Positions 22,621-35,838 of a stretch of 64,000 nt of DNA are shown in pieces. A program made the translations under genes and the position numbers. The stretch is taken from the NCBI GenBank assembly GCA_013397455.1, contig VYZB01000133.1:5314-69313 (forward strand), given 5' to 3'. This DNA comes from Crotophaga sulcirostris (Eukaryota > Chordata > Aves > Cuculiformes > Crotophagidae). The notes under the pieces are model-generated. The model worked only from the letters and a program-made list of their open reading frames with translations. It was not told the DNA's origin and did not search any database. The first letter of the stretch is position 1, and each line of letters begins with the position of its first letter.

Positions 22621-24129
22621 TACTTCAGATGTTCAAAATCCTCGAAGTATGCAAAACCCCTGCTGGCAAGAAAAGAGTCAATGTTAAGAGCCTGTACTGC
22701 TGCCTATCCTGCTGTCACTGTTTTCTTAAGTTTCTATTGACGGTCTTGCTTTACTTCTTCCTACTACTGTCAATATTTCAGTAGCATTCTCCTGCTCATA
22801 TTTCCCTTTACTGCTCATATTTTCCATGTACTCCTTTAAGAGACATAGACAGTGCAGTGACTCTTTGCAGTCTTTGTTCTCGTGTATTTCTTCATTATGG
22901 AACTCATTTCAGCTGGACCAATAAATAACTTCTAAGCAGCAAGAGACTGTATACCCATCACATAGTGAATACGAAGCACTTAATGCAGATCTGAAATCGA
23001 CCCTTTCCTTCAAGTACTAATTTTTATTTAATCCTCTCCCCAGGGGGCTTAGCAAATAAAATATGATATCCACGCCAGTGTGGATTTATAACACCAGGAG
23101 GGAGATGAAATAAGAATGCTGAACATACTGTATTAGCTGTTACTCATAAAGTATTTCTACTTGTCAGATATTTGCTGTGAGGCTGAGAATGAGGTATTTC
23201 TCCTCCTTCTCAGTTTAACCAAGGCTGACAAGTTGCCTCAAGTTCACACATCACCGCAACTGAGAACAAATGTTCTGACTAAAGAGAGTCATTCCTGTTT
23301 CCTGGCACACTCACTCTGTGTGTTCCTCCTAAGGAAAGCTTAATTAATATTCCAAACACAGAAACCCAGACTATGTCTTCATGAGCATAGAAATTTTCAA
23401 AGGAAGAAAAATTGCTCCCTCCTGGGATTTTAATCTTAGTTGTCTTTCTGACAAAAAAAGCAAGATCGAGCCTAGGGAGACTTCAATCTCAGTTTATATT
23501 TCTCAGATCTTTTCTTAACTGAAGCCCTTTCATATTACCAAACGGATTTAATGCCAATATGCTCTCTAAAGCTCAGCTCAGGAAAAAGTGATGTCATATT
23601 TCTAAACATTAGGGTTGGTATGCTTTCATCTTTTCAACTAAGAGACTTGTTCTGGCACTGTCTCTCATTTTCCTCCAAGACATCTATCACCACAAAACCT
23701 GGTCAAAGAATTTGTCTCATGATAGTTTCAGCTTTTGCCCACGAACAGACATACACATGGTCCTATTTTTTATGTTTTAAAGACATAATTGTTTTAAAAT
23801 ATCAAGGACTGATAGCTTTTGACAAGCTTGTGCTTTTGCCTTTGTGCTCATTCTACACATTTAAGCACCTAAACCAATATAAATTGTACTTTACATATGA
23901 CACAGGTAAAATAATTGAGAGAATTTTAGATTGTGTTTAGAGTAATGCTAAATAAAATGAGTGAGCCATTTGATAATTTCCAATCTGTGAATGTGCAACA
24001 AGATGACGTTTTCAGTTAAAAATTGAGAGATACGTTCATGTTTTTTATTACTCCTCTGTGGGGGTTATTAACATTTACAGTAAATGTTCATACCAGTTGA
24101 ATCTTGAAACAGAACCGCCACGTCCCTCT
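22621..24129. other. Non-coding stretch
   Basis: No supported gene or repeat. The open frame at 23551-23940 (129 codons) has no recognisable domain and is treated as chance. Confidence 0.5.
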
Positions 24130-25220
24130 CTGCAGCGCTGCTGTCCCTCATAGTATCCTCCTGAAAAAAAATGTCCAGCATACAGCTGGATAAACACATA
24201 ATGGAGTGGGTGAACAATTGGCTGATAGATCAGGCTCAAAGGGTCACAGTGAATGGGGTCACATCAAGCTGCCAACCAGTCACTAGTGGGGTCCCACAAG
24301 GATCCATCTTGGAACCACTACTCCTGAATATCTTCATAAACCGCCTGGATGCAGGACTTGGGGGTTTACTAACTAATTTTGCTGATGACACGAAACTGGG
24401 GGGAGCATTTGACACTCTGGAGTGCAGGGAGGCCCTGCAGAGGGATCTGGACAGATTGGAGAGCTGGGCAATTGCCAACCATATGAAGTTTAACCAGGGC
24501 AAGTACCGTGCTTTGTACGTGGACATGGCTCCCCTGGATATACATACAGACTGGGGTGTGAGAGGCTGAGGAGCAGCCCTGCGGAGAGGAACCTGGGGGT
24601 TCTGGTCAACGGCAAGTTGAACGTGAGCCAACAATGTGCCTTGGCAGCCAAGAGGGCCAACCGTGTCCTGGGGTGCATCAAGCACAGCATTGCCAGCCGG
24701 TCGAGGGAGGTGATTGTCCTGCTCAACTCTGCACTAGTGCAGCCCCACATCATATATTGTGCTCATTTTTGGGTGCTACAGTATAAAAAGGATGTAAAAC
24801 TACCGGAGAGTGTCCAGAGGAGGACCACAAAGCTGGTGAAGGGTCTAGAGGAGAAATCATATGGGGAGCGGCTGAAGTCGCTTGGTCTGTTCAGCCTGGA
24901 GAAGAAGAGACTAAGGGGGAACCTCATAGCTATCTACTATTTCTTCACAAGGGAAGGAGGAGAAACATGCACTGATCTCTTCTCGCTAATGACCAATGAT
25001 AGGACTCAAGGAAACGGCAGGAAGATGTGCCAGGGGAGGTTTCAGTTAGATATTAGGAAGAAGTTCTTCGCCCAGTGGGTGGTGGAACACTGGAACAGCT
25101 CCCCAGGGAAGCAGTCACTGCGCCAAGACCGACAATATTCAGGAAGCATTTGATCAATGCCCTCAGACACACGGTGTGAATGTTGTGATTGTCCCTTCTG
25201 TTAATGGAGGTGGACTGGTG
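24130..25220 (+). mobile_element. CR1 LINE, plus strand, ORF2 reverse-transcriptase part
   Basis: It begins within ORF2 at VPHSILLK-like sequence. The frame 24171-24569 encodes the reverse-transcriptase core, with SGVPQGSIL, the catalytic FADD (24378-24389) and an LQRDLDRLESWA stretch. A frame change near 24570 moves the continuation into frame 24617-25153, which covers the C-terminal domain ([19 protein letters not shown] and a [13 protein letters not shown] stretch). The 3' tail is missing after about 25220 and the 5' part is also absent. Its text is closest to the CR1 at 44441, suggesting the same subfamily. It is a dead copy. Confidence 0.9.
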
Positions 25221-26919
25221 GTAAGAGTACTGTCATTTCCAGAGTAACATCCTAGTTCACCAATTACCAAAGTCAATTGACTTTTTGTATCTGACACCAG
25301 TAAGAAAAGGCTCAAGATTTGGTCCTAGCCGCATTAGGTATTTGCCATTTCCATGCTAACTTTTATCTACATCAGAGTCAGTCCCTTCAAACAACAGTGT
25401 CTGAGGATTAAAATGTGCACTTTCTAAATGAAAAGTAGGCAGTAATTTCATTAGTTATAGGCATGCAGTTTCTTCAGGAATAGAATGCTGTCTATCCTAA
25501 CAGAAGTTGTACAAACTGTGTGTTACTGTGTTAGTATACAGACTACTCACTGGTTTGATAGAAATTGTCAGGGATATACTGCAGACTGATTAACATTTCT
25601 GTTTGTCCAAGTATTTGGAGGCTTTCTAATGACCAGAGCAGGCTTTTTTTTTTTTTTTTTTGTCTAGTATTTGTGATTTCTCCAGCATTTTATTATATGT
25701 GCAGGAAACCACGGACAAATCAGCCTTCCTCTGAGCTCTAGCTTTCTACTAAATAACAGCACATTTAAAGCTAAATTGAAAACTCCTCTCTTGAAAATAA
25801 CTGGTTTGAAGAATTCCCAGTTCAGTTCATTTATTATTTAACTTCTGTTTTGCCAAAGAAGAAGAACAGAAGACAAAACTGGAGCATTTACTAGCTGACT
25901 TTCCAGTAAGAATGACACAGTTTGTCCAGAAATGGCAATGCCCCAGTTTATAGTGTAGTTGCCAACCTTCTTTAATATTCAGTGTCTAATGTCTGCCCAG
26001 TTATAAAAGGCAGACACTTGTTTTTGTTCACTCAGGCAAATAAACTTTCCAGCTAAAAGCACAGCCTCCTTCTCCTGGGTTTTTCAAAATTCTTCCAAAT
26101 AAATACATGCTATTTAACAAGGGGAAAAAAAGTAAAAATAAAAATGTTTTTCTATTTCTTTCCTATCAGACAATGCTAGATTAATGAAATGATCAACCAT
26201 CTGACATTTTGACTAGTGGAGGAAGAACTAAGTGAAATACGAGTCCACAGGAATAAACAAAATAGATTTATCATTATTCCCATGCACCAGCAGGACTGAA
26301 ATTGCTATCTTGATTCAAAGAATATGAAGCCCAGGTTTGCAAAAAGGCCATATCCTGTAGTCAGTCCTTTTTCCCTTTACTCACATTATCCTGTGAGGAA
26401 ACTGCTAGGATTGAACTTGCATGTGGACTACTGATATTCACCTTCAGTAAGATTCTAGTCTCAATAAACTGGGAAAAACTGAAGATTTAGCCTGTAAATG
26501 TGGATTTGTAATCTCTCAGGACTTGACCCAAATGTATAAGCCCCTTTGAGGAGTAAATTTATTTTTTTCCTTCAGATGATTTATAAAAATATACTAAGCA
26601 GTATTAAGCAGAGAAGAGACCTCCAAGGAGTTTAAATAGAAACACATCGTTCAAGGGTGATGCCCCATTAGAAAGTGCATTTTGAGAGCTGTTAGGCAAT
26701 CACTTTTTAATTTGAGAATATGATCTATTCAGTATATTTTTCCAGAAGGCTTATGAGTTAAGACTTCCAGTTACACCTAGTGTTTCCTCTGGAGTCGATT
26801 AATTTTTACAATTTTCTTATAACCATGAAAGAGCAGGAGGCAAACCATTTAGTCTTCCATTTTATGAGACTAGTGCTTAATTTTAGATCAACAGCAAGAT
26901 AAGTCAAGAGACTGTAGCT
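25221..26919. other. Non-coding stretch between two CR1 copies
   Basis: No supported gene. A poly-T tract of about 17 residues lies near 25647-25663. Nothing else could be assigned. Confidence 0.55.
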
Positions 26920-27707
26920 CTTGCACCAGCAAGTTGCAGGTGACATCAAACTGAATGGTGCAGTTCAAACATGTGAGGGAAGGGATGCCATCCAGAGGGA
27001 GCTGGACAGGGTGAACAAGTGGGCCTGTGTGAATCTCATACTGGATGAAGATCTGCACATGAGCAAATAATGTACTCACAGTTCAGAAAGCCAACCGTAT
27101 CGCAGGTTGCATCAAAAGAAATGTGGCCAGTGGGTCAAGGGAGTTGATTCTGCCCTTCTACTCTGCTCTGGTGAGACCACACCTGGAGTACTGAATCCAG
27201 CTCTGGACCCCCAGTACAGAAAAGACATGGACCTGTTAGAGCCAGTCCAGAGGAGGGCCACAAAACTGATCAGAGAGATGGAACACCTCTCCTATGAAGA
27301 AAGGCTGGGAGAGTTGAGGTTGTTCATCCTGGAGAAGTGAGGGCTCCAAGCAGACCTTAATATAGGCTTTCAGTACTTAAAGAGATCCTACAGGAATGAT
27401 GGAGACAAACTTTTTAGCAGAGCACGTTAAACCAGGAGAAGAGGCAATGGTTTTAAACCAAAGGAAGGTAGGTTATACCTTTATATAAGGAAGAAATTTA
27501 TCGCTATGAGGATGGTGAAACATTGGAACAGGTTCCTCAGAGTGGTGGTAGATGCCCCATCCCTGGAAACATTCAAGATCACTTTGGATGGGGCTCTGAG
27601 CGACCTTATCTAGTTGAAGTCTCTGCTTATTGCAGGGCAGGTTGGACTAGGTGAACTTTAAAGGTCCCTTCCTACACAAAACCCTTCTATAATTCTATGA
27701 TTCTGTA
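26920..27707 (+). mobile_element. CR1 LINE 3' part, plus strand
   Basis: It starts near the reverse-transcriptase catalytic region in decayed form (GCAGGTGACATCAAACTGAA corresponds to ADDTKL). It continues through the DAIQRELD-like segment and then the C-terminal frame at 27107-27340 ([27 protein letters not shown]). It ends in a complete 3' tail: AGGTCCCTTCCTACAC, then ATAATTCTATGATTCTGTA. It contains frameshifts and a stop, so it is inactive. The intact tail distinguishes it from the copy at 24130. Confidence 0.9.
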
Positions 27708-30700
27708 TAAGGTGGAAAACTACTTCCTTTAACTGCTTTAAAGCACATTTTAAGACAAAACATGTAGAAACTCATGATAACCAGCCAAAGCTACAGAGTT
27801 TAGCTATATATAACACTGGGGCTAATTCTGTTATCTTTTAAAAATAGATAAACAACCTTGTGGAAGAATTCTGATGTTTATTCAGAAAAGTCTGCAATTA
27901 ATTTCATTAGCTACCTTTAAAGCATAAGAAAAATCCCCCATAAAAATTACTAACTCTTTGAAGAGCTTCCTCTGCTGTCAGACTCTCATTTCACTACTAG
28001 GTTGAAAAGGAGGGGGACAAAAAAACAAACAAGAAAAAAAACAAACAGAAGATTGCTACTTCTGCTCACAAAACAGAAGTAATCGGTCTTTTTCCTCTGC
28101 TTGTCACAACCTGTCTGACATATAGGCTGTAAGCTCTCTGCAAAAAAAAATTGTATCCTCTGCTTCTGGTTTTTATAATGCTTAACATTAAAGGGAAAAG
28201 CAGAATGCAGAGGTGGTGCTTTGTTCCTACACTACAATAATCAGTACTACAACCTGGTCAACACCCGCTGTTTTTAAAAGGATCCAGTCCATAGCATTTA
28301 GAGTAGAACACAAAGTCTGAAGCTTTTTAGCTTTATGTCAGGCCATTAATTCAACAAACCCACTGACTAAATCACTGGTATTACTTCCGGTAGTTCCTTG
28401 ATTTTTCTTATGGGTGTTGCAGTCAAATGCCAACAAAGTCCAGCCTTTGAGGTTCTGAGTGAATAGTAGCTTTATGTAAATTGACTGATTATTCAACCAG
28501 AAGACTCCTATTTTATATGGTTAACATTTTCAGATTTTTGCTAAGGGTGAAAATTGCAGAACCTCAATAATCTTTTCCGTTATTCTTGCTAGAGAAAGGG
28601 AAAAAATATTGAAGACCTTGAGAATTCTTGCTATTCATGCTTAAAGTTTTGTTATTTTCTTCAGTTTCAGACCAAACAGATATTTGGTCTTGCACTAGCT
28701 TTCACCCTGAAAACATTGAACTTCTTTTGCAAATTTATGATTGAGCTTTTGTCATTTCAGTGGTGGCTCAGCTATAATATTGAGCTGACTGGAATAAAAC
28801 ATTATGAAAGTTATTTACTACAAAATTCTTTGGTTACAGGCAAAGCCATTTCTTCTCCATTCTCTTCTCCTAAATTTACCAGACCAATTCACACCTTCCT
28901 TCAGTTTTTAAGTCTTCTGAGCAGGTGGTATAACAATGTGCGAATCTGGATCAAGTGAAAAAGCTAACAGTGGCAAAGAACACTTTCTCCAGTGAGAGAA
29001 TCACAAATAAAAAGGTAGTCTAAATGCTCCATTTTCCAAAACAGAAGCAAGTAAGCACCATATCCATACTGGTTTAACTTGTGTAACACAATGGCAGTGT
29101 GATCCTAAAAACTAAGCTACGCCAATATGTATAGCCGTATTATGTACTAAAACTTCACAGCTTTCTAAACTGGAGACTCTAAATTTATATTTTCACAGTA
29201 GCTACACATATCTACACTTCATGAAGGGTCTACCACCCCTGGGAGTAGAAGATATGAATAACCATGAGAAAGGTAATTTTACATTTCCATTTGATAATTT
29301 AACACAGAGTCTGATGATTAAATTTTGCAGGATTTATGCTCAGGAAAAAATAGAAGTAGTTGTATCTTCGATAGCTTCTAGTATTAAGATATCCACCTTA
29401 CAAAACAAAATACTTTACTTCACTAGTGTGCTGTTAAAGCCTCTGCCACTTCATGAAAGAATAACATTTGGCAAGCACTTTGTCTCTGTTACACCATTTC
29501 TCCCTTTAAAATAGATATATAGTACCTGTTATTGGAATTCATTATCTTTCTCCCTAAATAAAAACCTGAATGAAGGGGAAAAAAAAAGATGACAAACTTT
29601 GGCTCTTCCTGACAGCTGACCTTTCAGGATTAAAAAAGGATGATAACAATGCAAAATAAGTCTTGAGCTGGTCAAAATATTATCCATCATATCACCGAAG
29701 GCCATGATCAGAACGTCAATGTTTAAACTGTTTGTTCAGGTTCTGTAAAGACAAAGCATGTTTTCATGCGCATATGTGAGAATGAATTTAGTGCCTAATA
29801 GAGAATGACTGATCAAACTATTTTGATCTGATTGAAAATGAGAAGATGAATAATTCTTCATACTGCAAGTAGCTTGTTTGTAATTTTCTTTCTTTGTAAT
29901 TGTCTTATAGAAATATATTCCTTTGCTTCATTGGCTGAAAAAAAAAATCAGGGTTTTAACATATTGGTTTTTTTTCCCCTTCACTCCTTCCTGCTTTCTC
30001 TAAGTGAATTTAAGTTTTCTGGAGTTTAGACTGGAATCTTAAAAAAGGCAGCTTTAGATTTCTATATCCTTAGGGCATTTCACTTTCAGTGCTTTCTACT
30101 AGAATGGCTTTAGGACTGATGCTCTATGTATCGTGTGAAGGATGCTGAGGATATGGTCCAAAATGGCAATTTTTTTTAGTGCTTATTGCTAACATGTTCT
30201 TACTTGCCGAATGAACGTAGATGTACGTTGCAAACTAATGTCCTTAGAGACAGATTATTACCAACAGTGTTTACACGTGTTTGTAATTCATTAATACTGC
30301 TGCAACACTGAGAACATTCCTTGTACTGAAGATGATTGCAAGACTACTATGAATACTTCAATAACAAAGGTCATAAAGCAAAACTGCACACTTTTCAGCC
30401 ATGTGGGCTGAGAAAAATGTAATTCTGGTGATCTGGCAGTGGAGGGTCAGTTGTGTCTCACTGTAGTCTCAGTGGCATTTAATTACAACAGTGCAGCACA
30501 GATGACAGACCAGAGACCCAGCAAAGAATGGTCGATAAAATATTATCAAGATACCTTCTGTCTAGACCATGCTTCAGTTAAACTCAGAGGAATTCTAGTT
30601 CTGAATTGTAAAGAGTAAAATCAAACATAAACCCTATGTTTATTTCCACTGACACAAACCTTGTGCCCTATCAAGTGATAAAACTGTGGCTGTTGAGGAA

Positions 30701-33700
30701 ACTTGACATATGAATGGGAACTGCTTGTCTTGTGAACAAGTACATTGACTCATGGTTTTGTCCTAAAACTCAAGAGGCAGAGGTGTTTTACTATTAGGTG
30801 GCTGCAGTATTTACAGTATTCAGTCTTTACTTCTATCTTGACTGAAGACCTATTTAATCGTAAATTTAAACTTGTGAAGCTTTCAACCAGCATTAAGTAT
30901 TTTTCTGTCAAGAAAAATGCAACTCTTATATTTAGAATCTCATATAGGTTCTTCATTTCAGAAAGAACAATTAGTAAGATCATTCTTTTTCCACCTAATC
31001 TTGAGCAAATATTTTATCATACCTCAGAAAATTTCATAAGGTGTTACAATGACATAAAGATACAAACACTTGATAGACGGGGATATAAAAAAAAGGAAAT
31101 GAATATAGAATTAGTCAAAACTAGTAAGGTTTTACTTCAGTTCGGACAGTGCAATGAGGACCATAACCACTAAAAAATATGAAGATGTAGTAGAAGAATT
31201 GTATGAAGAGTGTTTTTTAGCATGTATTTAAACAATTTGCATAATATTTGAAATTGTTAAGCCTCATTTTCAGAAGAACAATAATGTACCTAAATAAAGT
31301 TAATTATCATTGTTTGAGAAAAACAATGCATGCTTAGCAAATTTGGCACAACATACAGAGTCCAGCCTCAGACAAAACATGGAATTGATTTGTTTTTTTA
31401 AAAAAAAAAATATGATATTGCTTTTGTCAGTACTGTTTCAGTACTTTTGTTAGCTACATTGCTTTGGATTAAAGTAGTGAAACACTTTTTAATAATGAAC
31501 TGTTATTTTTAAAAGAATTTTGGGAAATTCACATTGATTTTCATTGTCTTAAATAGTGTTCATGACAAGATTTTTTTTATTGCTTAAAAATATATTTAAA
31601 ACCTTGTGTTAATGTCCCACTGTGTGTGATTTCGTTAGGGCTCGCAGGCTATACTGGCAAGGAGTAGACTGTAAAGTAAAAGAGTTGGTGCTATGGATTT
31701 GCAGTGACATTACAAACAGGGTTTATTTTGGATTGGCTCTAGCCTTTTCGCAGAGACTGAGCATGCCTCAGCAGCCGGACTTACTAGTTTCCTCCTGGAA
31801 AACGCGAGAGCTATGACAGACTGTAATCAAAAGATATTAATGATCCAAACTGAAATGACAGGGTAGACACATACTTAAGCTAAGCATGTATCGGAGATCT
31901 CTGCTTAACAAAGACAATATCTATTTTTAGCAACAGGTTTAGATATAAAGCATTGTCCAGATTGCATTGCACAACAAAGAGATGAATAATTTGCTATAGA
32001 GGAAGTGTAAAATAGGAGAGTTTTACACCTTGCAGGCATGAGATTCTGCCCTCTAAGAACACATTATTATCAGCTATCTTCAGTATAGAATAATAAAATA
32101 TATATCAATAGTGTGCAGGAACACACCAAGTTTATTCACAATACATGAGGCTGAAATTTCAGCTGGAATTTTGCCTGCCTTCCTAAGGTAAGTGAAATTA
32201 TGACAGCTAAGGAGTTGGTCCTAACATCCTAGAAAATCATACATGCAGTGGCTCAGTATTTAGATAACAAAATCCAAATCCTTCTTGAGCAAGAATTGTA
32301 CGTATCTTCTTTACAATAGCAAGCATGCTATCGTTTTTAGTGATAAAAAATCTTGCTGTTTCCAGTAAAACTGGTCCCACCTCAGCTGTAGTTTCAAAAT
32401 GCAATATATTAGGATACTCTAGAAAGACAAGAAAGAGTACGAAATGCTGAAAAATGCACGCTACTCTTCGGACAGCTTTAATATTGCGCTGTCATTATCA
32501 GTTAACAGGCAAATAAGAATTACTTCCATGAGCTGCACAGAAAAATCTGCTGTTTCTCCTCCACAGCACAAGCCTCAGTGAAACACTGATGATGAACAGT
32601 GATTGGCTCCAATAAATATTAGTTAAAGCATCTGCCATACATATTGCAGGAACAATTGTATGACCTTCTTTGAATTGATTCACTAATTAACTGACTCAAA
32701 CAGCTCAGAATCTATATTCTTTGCCTAAAATTTCCAGAAGGAAACAGACCTTCGTAGGAAGCAGTAAAGCAGGCAAGTCAGGAGACAGGCTTCCATTTAC
32801 AAAGCATTTACTCAATTTAAATCTGGAGTGAAAGTAAAGTTAGCACTATGCCAGCATTTTGTTTATGTGTAGCTACACAAACAGATTGTGATGTTTAATT
32901 GCACTATACTTAATTTATTAAAAGAACATATAAAAAACATTAGAGTTTTCTAACTTTTTCATGGAATGTTTCTCATCTCAGGAGAGCCTGTCTTATGTAT
33001 AGATTCACATATACATATTTGTATGTGTGTTTACACACTTATAGTGTGTATACACACATGCACACACATCTGTATTTACAATGTAGAGGAACTCACTGTA
33101 ATTTTATTTCAGCTTGAACTAAGAATACATGCTGTCTAAATACTGACTTACTCTCCAGTTCATTTCACCTCCTGAACTGCAGTTTGTGTCTGTAATACTG
33201 CACTGCAGACAGATGTTGTCTGTCTGTAAGAACTTACGGAGCACTTGAGATCTACTTTAGAAAACACGTATTACTGCTTAAAAAACTCAGTACATACATT
33301 TGGGGACATGTTTTTGAAGAAAAACGATTTACAAAATTAGACCGATGCATCTACTGTAATTAAAACATAACTGAGTAGTGAAACAGCAGATTGTTACAGC
33401 CTCCTAGTTTTAAACCTATTAAGAACAACCTCTGATGAATGCCAGGAAGCACGGTGCAAAATATTAAGCAGTCCCCTTCCATGTGAAGCCTGAGTAAAGT
33501 GATAACCACCCGGTTATTAGCAGGCTCAAGCAGCTAAAGGCAAGGATATTTTTAATAGCGTTGGTAAAAGTAAGCACTTTAATATATAAAAATTTTGGGA
33601 TAAGCTAACTCACCCTACTTCCTGTTTATATCAGCATCGCATATTTACTTTGAGAATGATTGATAATGAATAGATAATCCTGAAGATATAAAAGAAAATA

Positions 33701-35775
33701 CTGCAGCTTTATTTTAAACACACACCTTGCCTTTTTGCATTTCTAGATGCCTATTTCCCAATGATTTGCTCCCTCCTTGAGTATTAGTTTCCTTAAGAAA
33801 TTTGCAAGTGTACACTATTTTTTGTATAATAAACCCTATTAATCTAAGGGGTCACCTTGAAGCATAGGTAATATGAAATCTATTAAAACAGAAAGGTTGT
33901 GAGAGAAAAGAAAGGGAAAGTGATTTTTAACAATCATAGATGCTAAAGATTAGAAAACAAATCCAGTCCATATGCAATAGGATCTTTGAGTTCTCCTGAA
34001 GAAGCCTTCAGGCTTTCCAGAAATCATTCATAACAAAAAGATGACTAATCAATTACATTAACATTTACAAGACTGAACTATTATACTTGCTTGATCTGAT
34101 CTTTGCCATTTATGTATAGTAATAGTTATCAGTTCTGATCTCATTCTTAGTTTCAGTATAAGTTACCTGTGGAACTCATATCAACTTCTGTGAGAATGTT
34201 TACTACTTCCTTAAAGTTTCAGCTCCAATGACTGAAGGATGGCTTGCCAATAAAACCAAGTTTGTTGATCCATTTTGTGCTTTACTGAGATGTATGTTCA
34301 GCTCCTCTCAGCTTCCAACCTGGACCAGAGGACAGTCATCCTAGGGTGATTATTTCAGAAGCTTTAAGTTTAGTCACAGCAGCAGTTTGGGTCCATGGTT
34401 ATGTTTCTTGATTTAACACTGCTTCAAATTAACATTTCTGAAGTGGAAGAAAACACTTCCCTGACACAGACCCTATGTAAAATGCTCTGATATGTTTGTT
34501 TACTAGATAGTGATTAACATCAGGAAGGTAGATAATTTGACATTTAGGAGCAGCTGGTAGAGTTATTTTTGTTATAGTGTGAACTCAGTACTCTGGAAAA
34601 CTGTGTCTAGTGCAGAGGGACTTCAAAATTCTGACATGAGTGCTATAAAGGCAGATAAAGAAGGAGGAACAAATGCATAATGCATTTTTAGAGGTACTTC
34701 CGTGTTAAATAGTGGCAGTATATTCTGAGACAAAGCTTTGAATTTAAAAATTCTTTGGATTTATGTAGTTTTCAAGTCTTTTGATCTTATGTTTTTATAA
34801 TTAAAGCAATGCAGCCTAAATGCACATAACAGGAAGTGGCAGAAACGTCAACACCCCTTTGGGAATACAATTGTATGATACATCTTGCAGCCTTGTTTAT
34901 CCTCGGAAATGTAATGCTAACATTGATAAACAATACTCATCATAAATTCAGGTCAGATAGTGCTTCTTTGCCTCATTTGGAGAGTAAAAATAATTTCAAA
35001 GACTTACTCAGAGGCTTGAATAACAGCCAGGGTGCTCAGACAGTTGCCAACAGAGTTTCGTTGACAGAACATCAAATTAAGCTCTATTTTAATGCAAGTT
35101 TACGTATGTACACGAAGTTGTTGTGAGAAACGAGTACAGTTTCACTTGACACTTTGGTATCTGTGTCTGTTTCTTGACAGCAGGATTGGGGACTTTTTTT
35201 TAACGTATCTTCCTTTAGAACTGAGGTAGAAAAAATTATTAGAACTGTTATTTGTTTTCAGTTCTATAAGAAGCAGAGTACATCCTTCCAGATAAATAAA
35301 TTTTGAGTCACAAATGGATTTGACTGGGTAAACTCCAGGGACTTGTTGTAACAAGATACAGGGTATTTCACTTCTATGACATCGGTTTGAAATTAGTCCA
35401 ATGAACAGAGAGCAGGAGTCATTTTCATCTAATGTGTGTTCAGCAGCCTACACAAAATGACTTGCCAGGGTTTAATGCGTGCATCTCCTTGGGGTCACAT
35501 AGCTACTTTATAGAAAATATTAATCAGTAGTCAGCCTGAATTATGAATATGCACAGACAAACTGGCAGTAGTATTCAAAGTAATCCACATGGGGAAGGAA
35601 CTGCTCTAAACATACACAGTAACAGACTCAAAAGGTTTTGCTGCTATTCAGGAGAAAAATCTTGATGTCAGCATTGGTAAGTTTTTGAAATCAGCAGCTC
35701 AAAGCACATAGCTCAACAGCAATTGGAAAGACAAACATATGTTCAAAGTTACTAGGAAATACACAGAGAAAACAG
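27708..35775. other. AT-rich non-coding stretch
   Basis: No supported gene. The longest open frame (30745-31173, 142 codons) is AT-driven, with no domain, signal peptide or known family feature. An alternating TG/CA region with short inverted repeats lies at 33019-33071. Nothing else could be assigned. Confidence 0.55.
33019..33071. repeat. TG/CA alternating region with inverted repeats
   Basis: A run of TGTGTGT, TACACAC, AGTGTGTATACACAC and ATGCACACAC forms overlapping palindromes of alternating purine/pyrimidine sequence. This kind of DNA is able to form cruciform or Z-DNA structures; any such structure is inferred. Confidence 0.7.
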
Positions 35776-35838
35776 GAATCATAGAATCATAGAATTGTTT
35801 GTGTTGAAAGGAACTTTAAAGATCATCTAGTTGGGACA
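35776..35838 (-). mobile_element. CR1 3' tail, minus strand, very short
   Basis: It reads GAATCATAGAATCATAGAAT on the plus strand, followed by GTTGAAAGGAACTTTAAAGATCATCTAGT in two parts, the standard CR1 terminus. Only about 60 bp is present, so it is strongly 5'-truncated. Confidence 0.8.

Noticed and set aside
24236..24753. Minus-strand frames opposite the CR1 at 24130
   Set aside because: These are antisense shadows of the CR1 ORF2; the plus-strand frames carry the reverse-transcriptase motifs.
30745..31173. 142-codon open frame in AT-rich DNA
   Set aside because: It has no domain, signal peptide, splice context or family resemblance. The frame is consistent with chance in a window of this size, and a 77-codon minus-strand frame overlaps it.
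33001..33071. Possible RNA gene because of strong local inverted repeats
   Set aside because: The pairing comes from alternating TG/CA simple sequence and lacks any conserved RNA gene signature.
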